Positions 23,778 to 33,179 of a stretch of 34,574 nucleotides of DNA are shown here, piece by piece. Every line of letters starts with the position of its first letter. Positions within the stretch are counted from its first letter, which is position 1. The position numbers were made by a program, and so were the translations under genes. The notes under the pieces were generated by a model, which searched no databases, was not told the origin of the DNA, and saw nothing but the letters and a program-made list of their open reading frames with translations. This stretch comes from GCA-003244245 sp036266995 (lineage in GTDB: Bacteria; Actinomycetota; Actinomycetes; Mycobacteriales; Pseudonocardiaceae), in assembly GCA_036266995.1 (NCBI GenBank), contig DATAWX010000112.1:1-34574 (forward strand). Reading direction: 5' to 3'.

Positions 23778-26042
23778 GTGCAGCACTGTATCCGAGTTGA
23801 GGTACGGGTCGAGGGTGTCGTCCAAGGTGTGGGGTTCCGGCCTTATGTCCACGGCTTGGCGCGCCGTCTCGGCTTGTCCGGCCGGGTGGGCAACGACACC
23901 GCTGGGGTGTTCATGGAGATCGAAGGATCCCAGCAGGTAGTGACCGAGTTCCTCGCGACGTTGCCGGCGCAGGCTCCACCGCTGGCGGTCATCGAGCAGG
24001 TGCGAACCAGCCCGCTGGCGCCCACCGGAGAACTGGGTTTCCACATCGTGTCGAGCAACGCCGCCGGCCGGCCGGACACCCTGGTCTCGGCGGACAGCGC
24101 TACCTGCGCGGACTGCCTGCGCGAGCTGGCCGATCTCACCGACCGCCGCTTCGACTATCCGTTCATCAACTGCACCAACTGCGGTCCGAGATTCACCATC
24201 GTGCGCGACGTGCCCTACGACCGGCCGTTCACCACGATGGCGCCGTTCGCGATGTGTCCCGCCTGCGCCGGCGAATACCATGATCCGGGCGACCGGCGCT
24301 TCCATGCCCAGCCGGTCTGCTGCCCGGCCTGCGGGCCCCGGCTGCGGCTGGTCGATGCCAACGGCGTCGACCTTCCCGGTGACCCGCTGGCCACGGCCGC
24401 GGCGTTGCTCACCGACGGGGCGGTGCTGGCGGTCAAGGGACTCGGTGGTTTCCACGTCGCGGCGCTAGCCTCCGACGCTGCTGCCACCGCCTTGTTGCGC
24501 GCGCGCAAGCACCGCGAGGACAAGCCGTTCGCGGTGATGGTGGCCGATCTGGATGCCGCGCACGCCCTGTGCGTGATCGATCCGGCGGCGCAGCGGGTGC
24601 TGGTGGGACGGCGGCGGCCCGTGGTGCTGCTGCCGCGCCGCCCGGGCACCCCCCTCGCGCCGGCCGTTGCGCCCGGTAATCGCAGCCTCGGTCTGATGCT
24701 GCCCTACACCCCGCTGCATCACCTGCTGCTCCGCGACACCGCCGGTCCCATCGTGCTGACCAGCGGAAACGTCTCTGACGAACCGATCTCGTACCAGGAC
24801 GATGACGCACGCCAGCGGCTGGCCGGCATCGCAGACGCTTTCTTGACTCACGACCGGGCAATCCATATGCGCACAGACGACTCGGTAGTGCGGGTGTTCC
24901 GTGGAGCTGAGCTGCCGGTGCGCCGGGCGCGCGGCTACGCGCCCGAACCGCTGACCCTGGCGCAACAGGCACCCCGGCCGATTCTCGGCTGTGGCGCCGA
25001 ACTTAAGAACACCTTCTGCCTGGCCCGCGGCCGGCACGCGTTCATGTCTCACCACATCGGTGATCTGGAGAACTACGAGACCCTGCGTTCGTTCACCGAG
25101 GGCATTACGCATTTCCGGCGGCTGTTCGACGTGCATCCGGAGGTGGTCGCGCATGACCTGCACCCGGAATACCTGTCCACCAAGTACGCGCTCGACCTCC
25201 CCGATGTCGAGCTCATCGGGGTGCAGCACCACCACGCACACATCGCGTCCTGCCTGGCCGACAACGGCGCCGCGGGTCCGGTGATCGGTGTGGCTTTCGA
25301 CGGGCTGGGCTACGGCTGCGACCGCACCTTGTGGGGCGGTGAGTTCCTGCTGGCTGATCTGACCGGGTTCCAGCGGCTGGCGCACCTGGTTCCCGTCCCG
25401 ATGCCGGGGGGCACCGCAGCCATCCGGCAACCCTGGCGGATGGCCGCTGCCTACCTGGGTACCGACGCTCCGGAGGAGCTGGCGAAACGCCACGCCGACC
25501 GCTGGGACGCGGTGCTGGCCATGGCGCAGCGGCAGGTCAACGCCCCGCTGACGTCAAGCGCCGGGCGATTGTTCGACGCTGTCGCGGCGGTACTCGGGAT
25601 CCGAGACACGATCAACTACGAGGGTCAGGCTGCGGTGGAACTCGAACAGCGGGCTGACCTGACCGAGCGGGGAAGCTACCCGGCGGCGGTGACCAGCGGA
25701 CCTACGCTGCAACTGCACGGCGCGGACCTGGTGCGCGCCGTCGTGGCAGACCTACACGCCGGAGTGGACCCGGAGGTGATCTCCACCCGGTTCCACCACG
25801 GCGTCGCCGATGCAATCGTCCGGGTCTGCGTGATGCTGCGCGACTCCACCGGCGTGGGCGTCGCAGCCCTGTCCGGCGGGGTATTCCAGAACGTGCTGTT
25901 GCTCGAGCGCACCGTGGCCAGCCTTGAACAATCCGGCTTCCGCGTTCTTACCCACTCCCGGGTCCCACCCAACGACGGCGGCATCAGCCTCGGTCAAGTC
26001 GCCGTCGCCGGAGCACTACTGCGTTCTGGAGAACGTAGCTGA
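23778..26042 (+). CDS. hypF: Carbamoyltransferase HypF (hydrogenase maturation)
   Basis: The roughly 754-residue protein has the domain order of HypF: acylphosphatase ('VEGVVQGVGFRPYVHGLA' at 10-27), two zinc-finger repeats (C-x2-C pairs in 'CADCLREL', 'NCTNCGPRF', 'CPACAGEY' and 'CCPACGPRL'), a YrdC/Sua5-like domain ('LAVKGLGGFHVAALA', 'SGNVSDEPI') and a Kae1-like domain with 'VQHHHAHIASCLADNG' and 'LSGGVFQNVLL'. It makes thiocarbamate on HypE for the cyanide ligand of NiFe hydrogenases. GTG at 23778 matches usual length; ATG at 23697 would add 27 unconserved residues and reach into hypA. HypCDE and a hydrogenase are not in the window. Confidence 0.95.
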   Translation: MQHCIRVEVRVEGVVQGVGFRPYVHGLARRLGLSGRVGNDTAGVFMEIEGSQQVVTEFLATLPAQAPPLAVIEQVRTSPLAPTGELGFHIVSSNAAGRPDTLVSADSATCADCLRELADLTDRRFDYPFINCTNCGPRFTIVRDVPYDRPFTTMAPFAMCPACAGEYHDPGDRRFHAQPVCCPACGPRLRLVDANGVDLPGDPLATAAALLTDGAVLAVKGLGGFHVAALASDAAATALLRARKHREDKPFAVMVADLDAAHALCVIDPAAQRVLVGRRRPVVLLPRRPGTPLAPAVAPGNRSLGLMLPYTPLHHLLLRDTAGPIVLTSGNVSDEPISYQDDDARQRLAGIADAFLTHDRAIHMRTDDSVVRVFRGAELPVRRARGYAPEPLTLAQQAPRPILGCGAELKNTFCLARGRHAFMSHHIGDLENYETLRSFTEGITHFRRLFDVHPEVVAHDLHPEYLSTKYALDLPDVELIGVQHHHAHIASCLADNGAAGPVIGVAFDGLGYGCDRTLWGGEFLLADLTGFQRLAHLVPVPMPGGTAAIRQPWRMAAAYLGTDAPEELAKRHADRWDAVLAMAQRQVNAPLTSSAGRLFDAVAAVLGIRDTINYEGQAAVELEQRADLTERGSYPAAVTSGPTLQLHGADLVRAVVADLHAGVDPEVISTRFHHGVADAIVRVCVMLRDSTGVGVAALSGGVFQNVLLLERTVASLEQSGFRVLTHSRVPPNDGGISLGQVAVAGALLRSGERS

Positions 26043-26051
26043 AAGCACTTT

Positions 26052-26068
26052 GGCCGCTGCTGGCGGCC
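26052..26068. terminator. Possible bidirectional terminator hairpin
   Basis: GGCCGC-TGCTG-GCGGCC forms a 6-bp stem between the convergent hypF and MFS stop codons. It lacks a U-tract on either side, so it is weak evidence only. Confidence 0.3.
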
Positions 26069-26093
26069 GGTAACACCCTCCTTAACAACATCC

Positions 26094-27503
26094 CTAGACG
26101 ACGACCGGCTCTGGGTTACCCGCCGCGCGAATCGCTCGGCGTACCGGAACGAGCAGTACCAGCACGAAGCCGAGGAGGAAGAAGGCCACCAAGGACAGGA
26201 TGGCGGGCCGAAACGAGCCGGTGGCCGCCCCGATGACGCCGAAGAGTATCGGCCCCACGGTGGACGTGGCCTGTTCGCCGATCTCGTAGACCGAGAAGTA
26301 CTCCGCTTCCTTGCCCGCGGGCACCAACTGGCTGAACAGCGATCGGGATAACGCACTGGTGCCGCCCAGGACCAGCCCGATGCCCACGGCCACGGCGTAG
26401 AACTGGAGCTGGTTTCCCGCCTGGATGAAGTAGGCCGCCGTGATCACACCGATCCACACCACCAAACTGCCCAGGATCGTGCGCTTGGCGCCGATCCGGC
26501 GAGCTACCCAACCGTGCATCAACGCGCCGAAGAATGCGACGAACTGCACCATCAGGATCGTGCTGATCAGGGTGCTGCTCGCCAGCCCCAGTTCAAGATC
26601 ACCATATTGGCCGGCGACGCTGGCCACCGTGCCGATCCCGTCAGCGTAGATCAGGTAGGCGACCAGGAAGCCCAGCGTCAGAGGGTAGCTCCGCGCGCTG
26701 CGCAGCGTGCCGGCGAGCTGACGGAAACCGCCGGTCAGCACCGACAGACCCCGCTCGCTGCCCTGCGGAGACTGGTAGCGGCGCATCCGGGACAGCGGGA
26801 TGAGGGTGAAGGCAGCCCACCACAGCCCGGCGGTGACGAAGCAGACCCGGACCGCCGCGGACTCCGACAACCCCAGCGCATCACGTCCCAGGTAGGTCGC
26901 CAGATTCACGGCCAGCGCGATGCCGCCACCCAGATAGCCGAAGGCCCAGCCACGGGAGGACAGCCGGTCGCGCTCATCTGCTGTCGCTATCTCCGGGAGC
27001 ACCGAGTAGTAGATGACCACCGATGCGTAGTAGCCGGTGGTCGCGATGATGAACAGCACGACGCCGAGCCGCCAGTTCGTTCCGGTCACCAATGCGAGCA
27101 GGGCGGTCGCGCCCGCGCCGGCGAACGCGAAGAGCCCGAGCATCCGCCGTTTGTGCTGGGTTCGGTCAGCGATGGCGCCGGTCAGCGGCAGCACCAGTAC
27201 CTGCAGAAGGGTCGACGCCGCCAGCAGGTAGTCGAACAGTGAGCCGGCCGGGAATCCCAGCCCGAACAGCGAGATGTTGCAGTCGACCAGGGCGTTGCGG
27301 GTCAGGCAGGTCTGGCCGGCGGCTAGTGCGTCGTTACGCGCGACCGTGGTGAGGTAGAGCGAGAGGAACACGGTGATGATCGAGGTGGGGAACACCGAGT
27401 TCGCCCAGTCATACCAGCACCAAGCGCGTTGATCACGGCGGTGACCGGCCTCGTCGAGCAAGGCGTCCGAACCCGGCGGGCCCGTCGGCTCGCTCACCTG
27501 CAC
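26094..27503 (-). CDS. UMF1-type MFS transporter
   Basis: The 469-residue protein begins with the diagnostic 'AWCWYDWANSVFPTSIITVF' segment and has about 12 hydrophobic stretches, with 'TGAIADRTQHKRRMLG' between segments 2-3 and 'GGTSALSRSLFSQLVPAGKE' in the C-terminal half, typical of the UMF1 (Atg22-like) group. The Atg22 prototype exports amino acids from the yeast vacuole; bacterial substrates are unknown. GTG at 27503 is taken as the start, with GTG at 27497 two codons on as an alternative. It follows the GDPD gene on the same strand with 24 bp between, suggesting an operon and perhaps uptake or export linked to lipid-head-group metabolism (inference). Confidence 0.9.
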   Translation of the reverse strand: MQVSEPTGPPGSDALLDEAGHRRDQRAWCWYDWANSVFPTSIITVFLSLYLTTVARNDALAAGQTCLTRNALVDCNISLFGLGFPAGSLFDYLLAASTLLQVLVLPLTGAIADRTQHKRRMLGLFAFAGAGATALLALVTGTNWRLGVVLFIIATTGYYASVVIYYSVLPEIATADERDRLSSRGWAFGYLGGGIALAVNLATYLGRDALGLSESAAVRVCFVTAGLWWAAFTLIPLSRMRRYQSPQGSERGLSVLTGGFRQLAGTLRSARSYPLTLGFLVAYLIYADGIGTVASVAGQYGDLELGLASSTLISTILMVQFVAFFGALMHGWVARRIGAKRTILGSLVVWIGVITAAYFIQAGNQLQFYAVAVGIGLVLGGTSALSRSLFSQLVPAGKEAEYFSVYEIGEQATSTVGPILFGVIGAATGSFRPAILSLVAFFLLGFVLVLLVPVRRAIRAAGNPEPVVV

Positions 27504-27527
27504 CGCCTTTCGTCGCTGCGACGAACT

Positions 27528-28352
27528 CTACTGGGGCTTATCTCTGCTGGTCCGGCTGTCCGCTCCGGGCCAGCTCCGGCGAGCCCGCAGCACGTCGCGC
27601 AGCACATCGGGCCGGTCGGTGACCAGACCATCGACACCGAGATCGAGGAGACTGTGCATGTCCGCGGCCCGGTTCACTGTCCAGACGTGCACTTCCAGGT
27701 TGCACTGACGCGCGTAACGCACCAATGCCCGGTCCACCACCGGGATCCCACAGCACCGCATCGGCAACTGCGCCAACGCACCGCGGATCGGCGCTGCGAT
27801 GGGGGGCAACGGCGACAGGGACCGCAGCCGCAGCGCTGCCGCCGATGCAGCGCCCATCGAGGTCAGCAGCCGAGGTCCGGCAGCCCTGCGCAACCGCTGC
27901 AGCCGAGCTTCGGAGAACGACGCGATGCACACCCGGTCCCACCCGCCGGTGCGATGCAGCAGTTCCAGCACCGGAGCGGCCGCTGAGTCCGCCTTCACAT
28001 CGATGTTGAGCAGTGCCCCGGGAAGTTCTTCGAGCAGGTCGGTCAGCCGGCAGATCGGTTCCCGGCCACCCACCCGGGCGGTTCGCACCGCCGCCCAGTC
28101 CAACTTCCCGATCTCGCCGGAGCCATCTGTGGTGCGGTCCAGCGTCGCGTCGTGAATGACCACGACCACGCCGTCGCGGGTCGCGCGGACGTCGGTCTCC
28201 AGGTAGCTGTAGCCCTCCGCGGCCGCGCGGCGGAAGGCGGCCAGCGAGTTCTCCATGCCAGCCAACTCGTCGAGATGCCAACCGCGGTGCGCATATGCGC
28301 GGGGAAATGGCCCGTCCAAAAACGGGTGCCGGAACGAGACCACGTTCGCCAT
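27528..28352 (-). CDS. Glycerophosphodiester phosphodiesterase
   Basis: The 274-residue soluble protein has the GDPD signature 'AYAHRGWHLDELAGMENSLA' (catalytic His and Glu) near residue 19, 'LETDVRATRDGVVVVIHD' with the metal-binding E-x-D and the HD pair near residue 60, and 'VHVWTVNRAADMHSLLDLGV' near the end. It hydrolyses glycerophosphodiesters to glycerol-3-phosphate and an alcohol. ATG at 28352 gives a short N-terminus; no signal peptide is present, so it should be cytoplasmic. It is first in an operon with the UMF1-type transporter and is 164 bp from divergent glcD. Confidence 0.93.
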   Translation of the reverse strand: MANVVSFRHPFLDGPFPRAYAHRGWHLDELAGMENSLAAFRRAAAEGYSYLETDVRATRDGVVVVIHDATLDRTTDGSGEIGKLDWAAVRTARVGGREPICRLTDLLEELPGALLNIDVKADSAAAPVLELLHRTGGWDRVCIASFSEARLQRLRRAAGPRLLTSMGAASAAALRLRSLSPLPPIAAPIRGALAQLPMRCCGIPVVDRALVRYARQCNLEVHVWTVNRAADMHSLLDLGVDGLVTDRPDVLRDVLRARRSWPGADSRTSRDKPQ

Positions 28353-28516
28353 TGTGCCCGCCCGGCGGTCGTCGCCGTGAACTCGACTCCAGCGACATTC
28401 CGCCTCATCGGAAACGTCCGTGGCGTCTAGTTCACGACGCGAAGCGGTGCCCGCCACGAGCTGCGACACTGGGTTGGAGAGTGGACCGGACGGTCCGGGA
28501 CGCAGGGGAGTGGGCG

Positions 28517-29992
28517 ATGACGACGCACGAGAACGCCGGGCTGGAGGTGCTGGCCGCGGAGTTCACCGCGTTGCTCGGGGCTGCGGGGGTGATCACCGAC
28601 CGGCAACGCCTGCGTACCTACGAGTGTGACGGGCTGGCGCAGTATCGCGTGGTGCCGGGGCTGGTCGTGTTGCCGGAGACGGCCGAGCAGATCGCGGCGG
28701 TGGTCCGGGCGTGTGCCGCAGCGGCAGTGCCGTTCGTGGCACGTGGCTCCGGGACCGGACTGTCCGGCGGTGCGCTGCCACACGCGAAGGGCGTGCTGAT
28801 CGTGACCTCCCGGATGCGCCGGATCCTGGAGATCGACCCCGCCAACGAGCGCGCGATCGTCGAGCCTGGTGTGATCAACCTCGATGTGACGAGGGCCGCC
28901 GCGCCGCAAGGCTGGTACTTCGCCCCCGACCCGTCCAGTCAGCAGATCTGCTCGGTGGGGGGCAATGTCGCGGAGAACTCCGGCGGGGCGCACTGCCTGA
29001 AGTACGGGTTCACCACCCATCACGTGCTCGGCGTCGAGGTCGTCACCCCGGACGGGGAGCTGGTGTGGCTGGGTGGCACGACTCGCGATGCGCCTGGGTA
29101 TGACCTGCTCGGCGCGTTCGTGGGCAGCGAGGGCACCCTCGGGATCGCCACCAAGATCGCAGTGCGGCTACTGCGGAACCCGGAGTCGGTGCGGTGCCTG
29201 CTCGCTGCCTTCCCCGGTGTGGACGAGGCCGGTACCGCGGTGTCGGAGATCATCGCCGACGGCGTCACACCGGCCGCCATCGAGATGATGGACGCACTGG
29301 CGATCGAGGCGGCCGAGGCCGCGGTAGCCTGCGGTTACCCTGAGGGCGCCGGCGCGGTACTTATCGTGGAGTTAGACGGCCCGAGCGCCGAGGTCGAACA
29401 CACCTTCGCCGCCGTGCAACGCCACTGCACCGGCGCGGGCGCCTTCGAGATCCGGGTAGCCCGCGACGCTACCCAGCGAGCGTTGTTCTGGAAGGGCCGC
29501 AAGTCGGCGTTCGCCGCAGTGGGCCGGATCAGCCCCGACTACATCGTCCAGGACGGAGTGATCCCCAGAACGGCGTTGCCGGCAGTGCTGCGCAAGATCG
29601 CCGACCTGTCGGCAGGTAGCGGGATCCGGGTAGCCAACGTCTTCCACGCCGGTGACGGCAACCTGCACCCACTGGTCTTGTTCGACGAAGCCAAACCCGG
29701 CGAGGCGCAGGCCGCCGAGGAGGTCTCGGGGGCGATCCTCGACCTGTGCATCGAATACGGTGGCTCGATCACCGGCGAGCACGGCGTCGGCTCGGACAAG
29801 GCTCAATACATGCCGCGGATGTTCACCGCCGAGGACCTCGACACCATGCAACGGCTGCGCTGCGCCTTCGATCCCGCCGGGGTGTGCAACCCCGGCAAGG
29901 TGTTTCCCACTCCCCGGCTGTGTGGTGAAGTGCCGGGCAAGCACAAGGGTGTGCACCCGCTGCAAGCTGCCGGCCTGGCCGAGCAGTTCTGA
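28517..29992 (+). CDS. glcD: Glycolate oxidase FAD subunit GlcD
   Basis: The 491-residue protein has an FAD-binding PCMH domain ('VARGSGTGLSGGALP' near residue 75; 'VGGNVAENSGGAHCLKYGFT' near 150; 'GSEGTLGIATKIAVRL' near 205) and a C-terminal FAD-linked oxidase domain with 'NVFHAGDGNLHPLV' and 'GGSITGEHGVG'. It oxidises glycolate (or D-lactate) to glyoxylate, passing electrons via GlcE/GlcF to the respiratory chain. ATG at 28517 has GGGGAG about 6 bp upstream; the 74-codon open frame before it has no family support. It overlaps glcE by one base (TGATG) and heads glcDEF-tetR. Confidence 0.95.
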   Translation: MTTHENAGLEVLAAEFTALLGAAGVITDRQRLRTYECDGLAQYRVVPGLVVLPETAEQIAAVVRACAAAAVPFVARGSGTGLSGGALPHAKGVLIVTSRMRRILEIDPANERAIVEPGVINLDVTRAAAPQGWYFAPDPSSQQICSVGGNVAENSGGAHCLKYGFTTHHVLGVEVVTPDGELVWLGGTTRDAPGYDLLGAFVGSEGTLGIATKIAVRLLRNPESVRCLLAAFPGVDEAGTAVSEIIADGVTPAAIEMMDALAIEAAEAAVACGYPEGAGAVLIVELDGPSAEVEHTFAAVQRHCTGAGAFEIRVARDATQRALFWKGRKSAFAAVGRISPDYIVQDGVIPRTALPAVLRKIADLSAGSGIRVANVFHAGDGNLHPLVLFDEAKPGEAQAAEEVSGAILDLCIEYGGSITGEHGVGSDKAQYMPRMFTAEDLDTMQRLRCAFDPAGVCNPGKVFPTPRLCGEVPGKHKGVHPLQAAGLAEQF

Positions 29993-31218
29993 TGGTCACT
30001 TCCACGATCGGTGGGTTGCGGGCGGCCTGCGACGACGTGGCGCAGGCCACCGCCGGCGACGCCGTCGATGGAGTGCCAGCGCGCTGGGTGGCCCGGCCGG
30101 GCAGCACCGAGGAGGTCTCGGCAGTGCTGCGCGCGGCCGCCGGGTTGGGGCTGCGGGTGGTCGCGCGCGGCAGTGGCAGCCGGCTGGCCTGGGGCGTCCC
30201 ACCGACGGCTGCGGACCTGATCGTCGACATTGGCCGGATGGACGCGGTACTCGCTCATGCCGCCGGTGACCTGGTCGTCACCGTGCAGGCGGGCTTGTCG
30301 ATGGGCGCCCTGCAGCGGGCGTTGGCGCCGCAGGGGCAGCGGCTGGTGCTGGACAGCCAGGGCAATCCCGGGGCCACGATCGGGGGCACCATCGCCACCG
30401 CCACATCGGGCCCGCTGCGCTACCGGTACGGCTCGGTGCGCGATCTGCTCATCGGCATAACCGTGGTGTTGGCCGACGGCACCGTCACCCGCTCGGGAGG
30501 CAAGGTGGTGAAGAACGTCGCCGGTTACGACCTGGGCAAGCTCTACACCGGCTCGCTGGGCACCCTCGGCGTGATCACCGAGGCGGTGTTCCGGCTGCAT
30601 CCGCTGCCCGAGGCGAGTCGTTGGATCACCGTGCCAGCTGCCGACGCCGGGCGCGCCGCGGCCGCGATCGCCGCGATCCGGGGATCGCAGCACGATCCGG
30701 TCGCTCTCGAAGTGGACCGCGCGGCGCCGGGTGGTCCGGTCACTGTGGCGATCGCTGTCGAGGGTGTTGCCGGGGGCATCGACGTTCGCGCCGACGCCGT
30801 CGCGGACTTACTCGGCTCCTCGGGCGGTACGCCGGCCACGGTGAGCGAGCGGCCACCTGACTGGTGGGGACTTGCGCCGCATCCACCGCAGGGACCCGCC
30901 GCGTCAGTCACCTGCGAGCCCACCGGGGTGGCTGACCTGCTGGCAACCGCTCCCGGCACACTGCGCGGCAGCGCCGGCGCCGGCGTGCTCGTCGCCGGTC
31001 TGGACGACGGTGACCGGCTGGGTGCCGAGCTGGCACAGCTGCGCGAGATCGCCCACCGGCACGGCGGCAGTGCGGTGCTGCGCTGCGCGCCCTCGAGGGG
31101 TAAGGCCGGTATCGATGTGTGGGGACCGGTGCCCGCGCTGGCATTGATGCGCCGGCTGAAGGACCAGTTCGACCCCGAGCACCGGCTTTCGCCCGGACGG
31201 TACGTGGGAGGGATCTAG
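29992..31218 (+). CDS. glcE: Glycolate oxidase FAD subunit GlcE
   Basis: The 408-residue protein is a second FAD-binding PCMH-fold subunit: 'LRVVARGSGSRLAWG' near residue 55, 'GNPGATIGGTIATATSGPLR' near 125, 'TRSGGKVVKNVAGYDLGKL' near 165 and 'GSLGTLGVITEAVFRLHPL' near 185. The C-terminal region ends 'LKDQFDPEHRLSPGRYVGG', typical of GlcE. It forms the glycolate oxidase complex with GlcD and GlcF. It starts with ATG at 29992 on the last base of the glcD stop and ends with TAG directly abutting glcF. Confidence 0.93.
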   Translation: MVTSTIGGLRAACDDVAQATAGDAVDGVPARWVARPGSTEEVSAVLRAAAGLGLRVVARGSGSRLAWGVPPTAADLIVDIGRMDAVLAHAAGDLVVTVQAGLSMGALQRALAPQGQRLVLDSQGNPGATIGGTIATATSGPLRYRYGSVRDLLIGITVVLADGTVTRSGGKVVKNVAGYDLGKLYTGSLGTLGVITEAVFRLHPLPEASRWITVPAADAGRAAAAIAAIRGSQHDPVALEVDRAAPGGPVTVAIAVEGVAGGIDVRADAVADLLGSSGGTPATVSERPPDWWGLAPHPPQGPAASVTCEPTGVADLLATAPGTLRGSAGAGVLVAGLDDGDRLGAELAQLREIAHRHGGSAVLRCAPSRGKAGIDVWGPVPALALMRRLKDQFDPEHRLSPGRYVGGI

Positions 31219-32505
31219 ATGAGCGCGGGCGCTTTTGACGACCACCACCCGCCGCAGCCTGAACTGATCAAGGACTGCGTGCACTGCGGGTTCTGCCTGC
31301 CGTCCTGCCCCACCTACGTGCTGTGGGGGGAGGAGATGGACTCGCCGCGCGGACGCATCCACCTGATGCAATCCGGCCTGGAGGGGGAGCCCCTGTCGGA
31401 GTCCATGGTGGGGCACTTCGACGCCTGCCTGGGGTGCATGGCATGTGTGCCGGCCTGCCCGTCAGGCGTGCAGTACGGCACGCTGATCGCGGACACCCGA
31501 GCTCAGGTGCAGCGCCGCTACGAACGCCCCCGCCGGGAGCGGCTGCTCCGTGAGGCGATCTTCTGGTTGTTCCCCTACCCGAAGCGGTTGCGTGCGTTGC
31601 GCGGGCCACTGGCGCTGTACCAGCTCAGTGGTCTGGACGGGCTACTACGACGGACCGGGCTGCTGGACCGGTTACCGCCGACGCTGCGGGTGATGGAGTC
31701 GCTGACCCCGACGGTGACCCGGCGGCGACGGTTGCCGCAGCGGGTGCCCGCCTTGGGGCCGCGCCGTGCGGTGGTGGGGATGCTCACCGGCTGCGTGCAG
31801 GATGCGTTGTTCCCGGAGGTCAACGCCGCCACCGCCCGAGTGCTCGCCGCTGAGGGGTGCGATGTCGTGATCCCCCAGGGGCAGGGCTGCTGCGGGGCGT
31901 TGTCGCAACACATGGGACGGGAGGAGGAGGCCATCTCCTTCGCCCGCGCGCTGATCGAGCGTTTCGAGGCCGCTAAGGTGGATCATGTCGTGGTCAACGC
32001 TGCGGGTTGCGGCTCGGCGATGAAGGAGTACGCACACCTGCTGCGCGACGATCCCGACTACGCGCAGCGCGCACAAGCTTTCGTCGGGCGCACCCGCGAC
32101 GTGTCTGAACTGCTCGTCGAGCTCGGGCCGGTGGCGGCGCGCCACCCACTGGACGTCACGATCGCCTACCACGACGCCTGCCATCTTGGACATGCCCAAG
32201 GTATCCGGTCGCAGCCCCGCGAGTTGCTCCGTGCCATACCCGGGCTGAAGCTGACCGAGATCGCCGAAGCGGATCTGTGCTGCGGTTCGGCGGGGGTCTA
32301 CAACCTGCTCAACCCCGAGCCGGCCACTGAGTTGGGGGACCGCAAAGCGCGCAACGTCCTCGATACCGGGACGTCAGTGCTGGTTACCGCCAACCCCGGG
32401 TGCCTGATGCAGATCGCGGCCAGCGCCCGGCGGCTGGGCAAGCACTTGGCGCTGGCGCACACTGTCACCGTGCTGGATGCCTCGATCCGCGGTGTGCCGC
32501 TGTGA
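31219..32505 (+). CDS. glcF: Glycolate oxidase Fe-S subunit GlcF
   Basis: The 428-residue protein has two [4Fe-4S] motifs ('CVHCGFCLPSCPTY' near 16 and 'CLGCMACVPACPSG' near 72) followed by two CCG domains ('QGQGCCGALSQHMG' and 'ADLCCGSAGVYNLL') that bind further Fe-S or heme-type cofactors in heterodisulfide-reductase-like proteins. It relays electrons from GlcD/GlcE to the membrane quinone pool. ATG at 31219 directly follows the glcE TAG. Its stop overlaps the TetR gene start by four bases (GTGA), showing coupled translation. Confidence 0.95.
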   Translation: MSAGAFDDHHPPQPELIKDCVHCGFCLPSCPTYVLWGEEMDSPRGRIHLMQSGLEGEPLSESMVGHFDACLGCMACVPACPSGVQYGTLIADTRAQVQRRYERPRRERLLREAIFWLFPYPKRLRALRGPLALYQLSGLDGLLRRTGLLDRLPPTLRVMESLTPTVTRRRRLPQRVPALGPRRAVVGMLTGCVQDALFPEVNAATARVLAAEGCDVVIPQGQGCCGALSQHMGREEEAISFARALIERFEAAKVDHVVVNAAGCGSAMKEYAHLLRDDPDYAQRAQAFVGRTRDVSELLVELGPVAARHPLDVTIAYHDACHLGHAQGIRSQPRELLRAIPGLKLTEIAEADLCCGSAGVYNLLNPEPATELGDRKARNVLDTGTSVLVTANPGCLMQIAASARRLGKHLALAHTVTVLDASIRGVPL

Positions 32506-33179
32506 GCCGGCCGTCCACCCGAGACCTTCCGAGCGTGGCCCCCGCCCGGCGACGGCTGTCGTCGGAGGCTAGGCGCGGTGAGCTGCTCGACGCGGCGCTG
32601 CGGGAGTTCGGCAGCCGGGGTTACTACCTGACCCAGATGGAACACGTCGCTGCCACCGCTGGGGTGAGCAAGGCGCTGGTATACCAGCACTTCCCGAGCA
32701 AGGAGGAGCTCTTCGCGGCGGTCACCGAGCAGGTCGTGGAGGGCTTCATGAGCCGGCTGCCTGAAGTGCTGGGCAACGCCGGCGGCGCGCTCGGGGCCTG
32801 GCGCGGCGCGGTCCGGCTGCTGTGCGACCTGGTAACCGAGCGCCCGGAGGCTTGGGCGCTGGTCGCGCGGCACCTGGACAATCCGGAGCTCGGCGCGTCG
32901 CTGCGCGGACTCCGGGATCAGGTCACCGAGGTGTTCGCGGCGGTCCTCGCGAGCTACTACTCCCCTGAGCAGGGGAGCGCACCGCCGCCGGAGGAGGTGC
33001 TGGAGCAGGCGCGGCTCACCGTGCCGCTGGTCGTCGGCGCGCTGCAGGGACTGATGTCCTGGTGGTTGGACCATCCGGAGGTGCCGCGGGCGAAGGTCGA
33101 GGCGCGTGCGGTGGACTTCGGGTGGCTGGGCCTGGACCGGATTCGTCGAGGTGAGTGGCTTCCACTTGCAGGTGACTGA
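32502..33179 (+). CDS. TetR/AcrR family transcriptional regulator
   Basis: The 225-residue protein has the N-terminal helix-turn-helix typical of TetR ('RRGELLDAALREFGSRGYYL' then 'HVAATAGVSKALVYQHFPSK') at about residues 20-70 and a helical C-terminal ligand domain that I do not recognise. GTG at 32502 is inside the glcF stop. It would bind as a dimer and release DNA on ligand binding. A perfect TetR-sized palindrome immediately beyond its 3' end, in the promoter of the AurF-like gene, is the likely target. Its coupling to glcDEF suggests that it is made with glycolate oxidase, though no operator is seen upstream of glcD. Confidence 0.93.
   Translation: MSRPSTRDLPSVAPARRRLSSEARRGELLDAALREFGSRGYYLTQMEHVAATAGVSKALVYQHFPSKEELFAAVTEQVVEGFMSRLPEVLGNAGGALGAWRGAVRLLCDLVTERPEAWALVARHLDNPELGASLRGLRDQVTEVFAAVLASYYSPEQGSAPPPEEVLEQARLTVPLVVGALQGLMSWWLDHPEVPRAKVEARAVDFGWLGLDRIRRGEWLPLAGD

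Noticed and set aside
24465..25493. 342-codon ORF antisense to hypF
   Set aside because: It is a codon-bias shadow of hypF in GC-rich DNA; the opposite strand has complete HypF motifs.
28295..28516. N-terminal extension of glcD by 74 codons
   Set aside because: The extension is Arg-rich, overlaps the divergent GDPD gene, and a good ribosome site precedes ATG at 28517.
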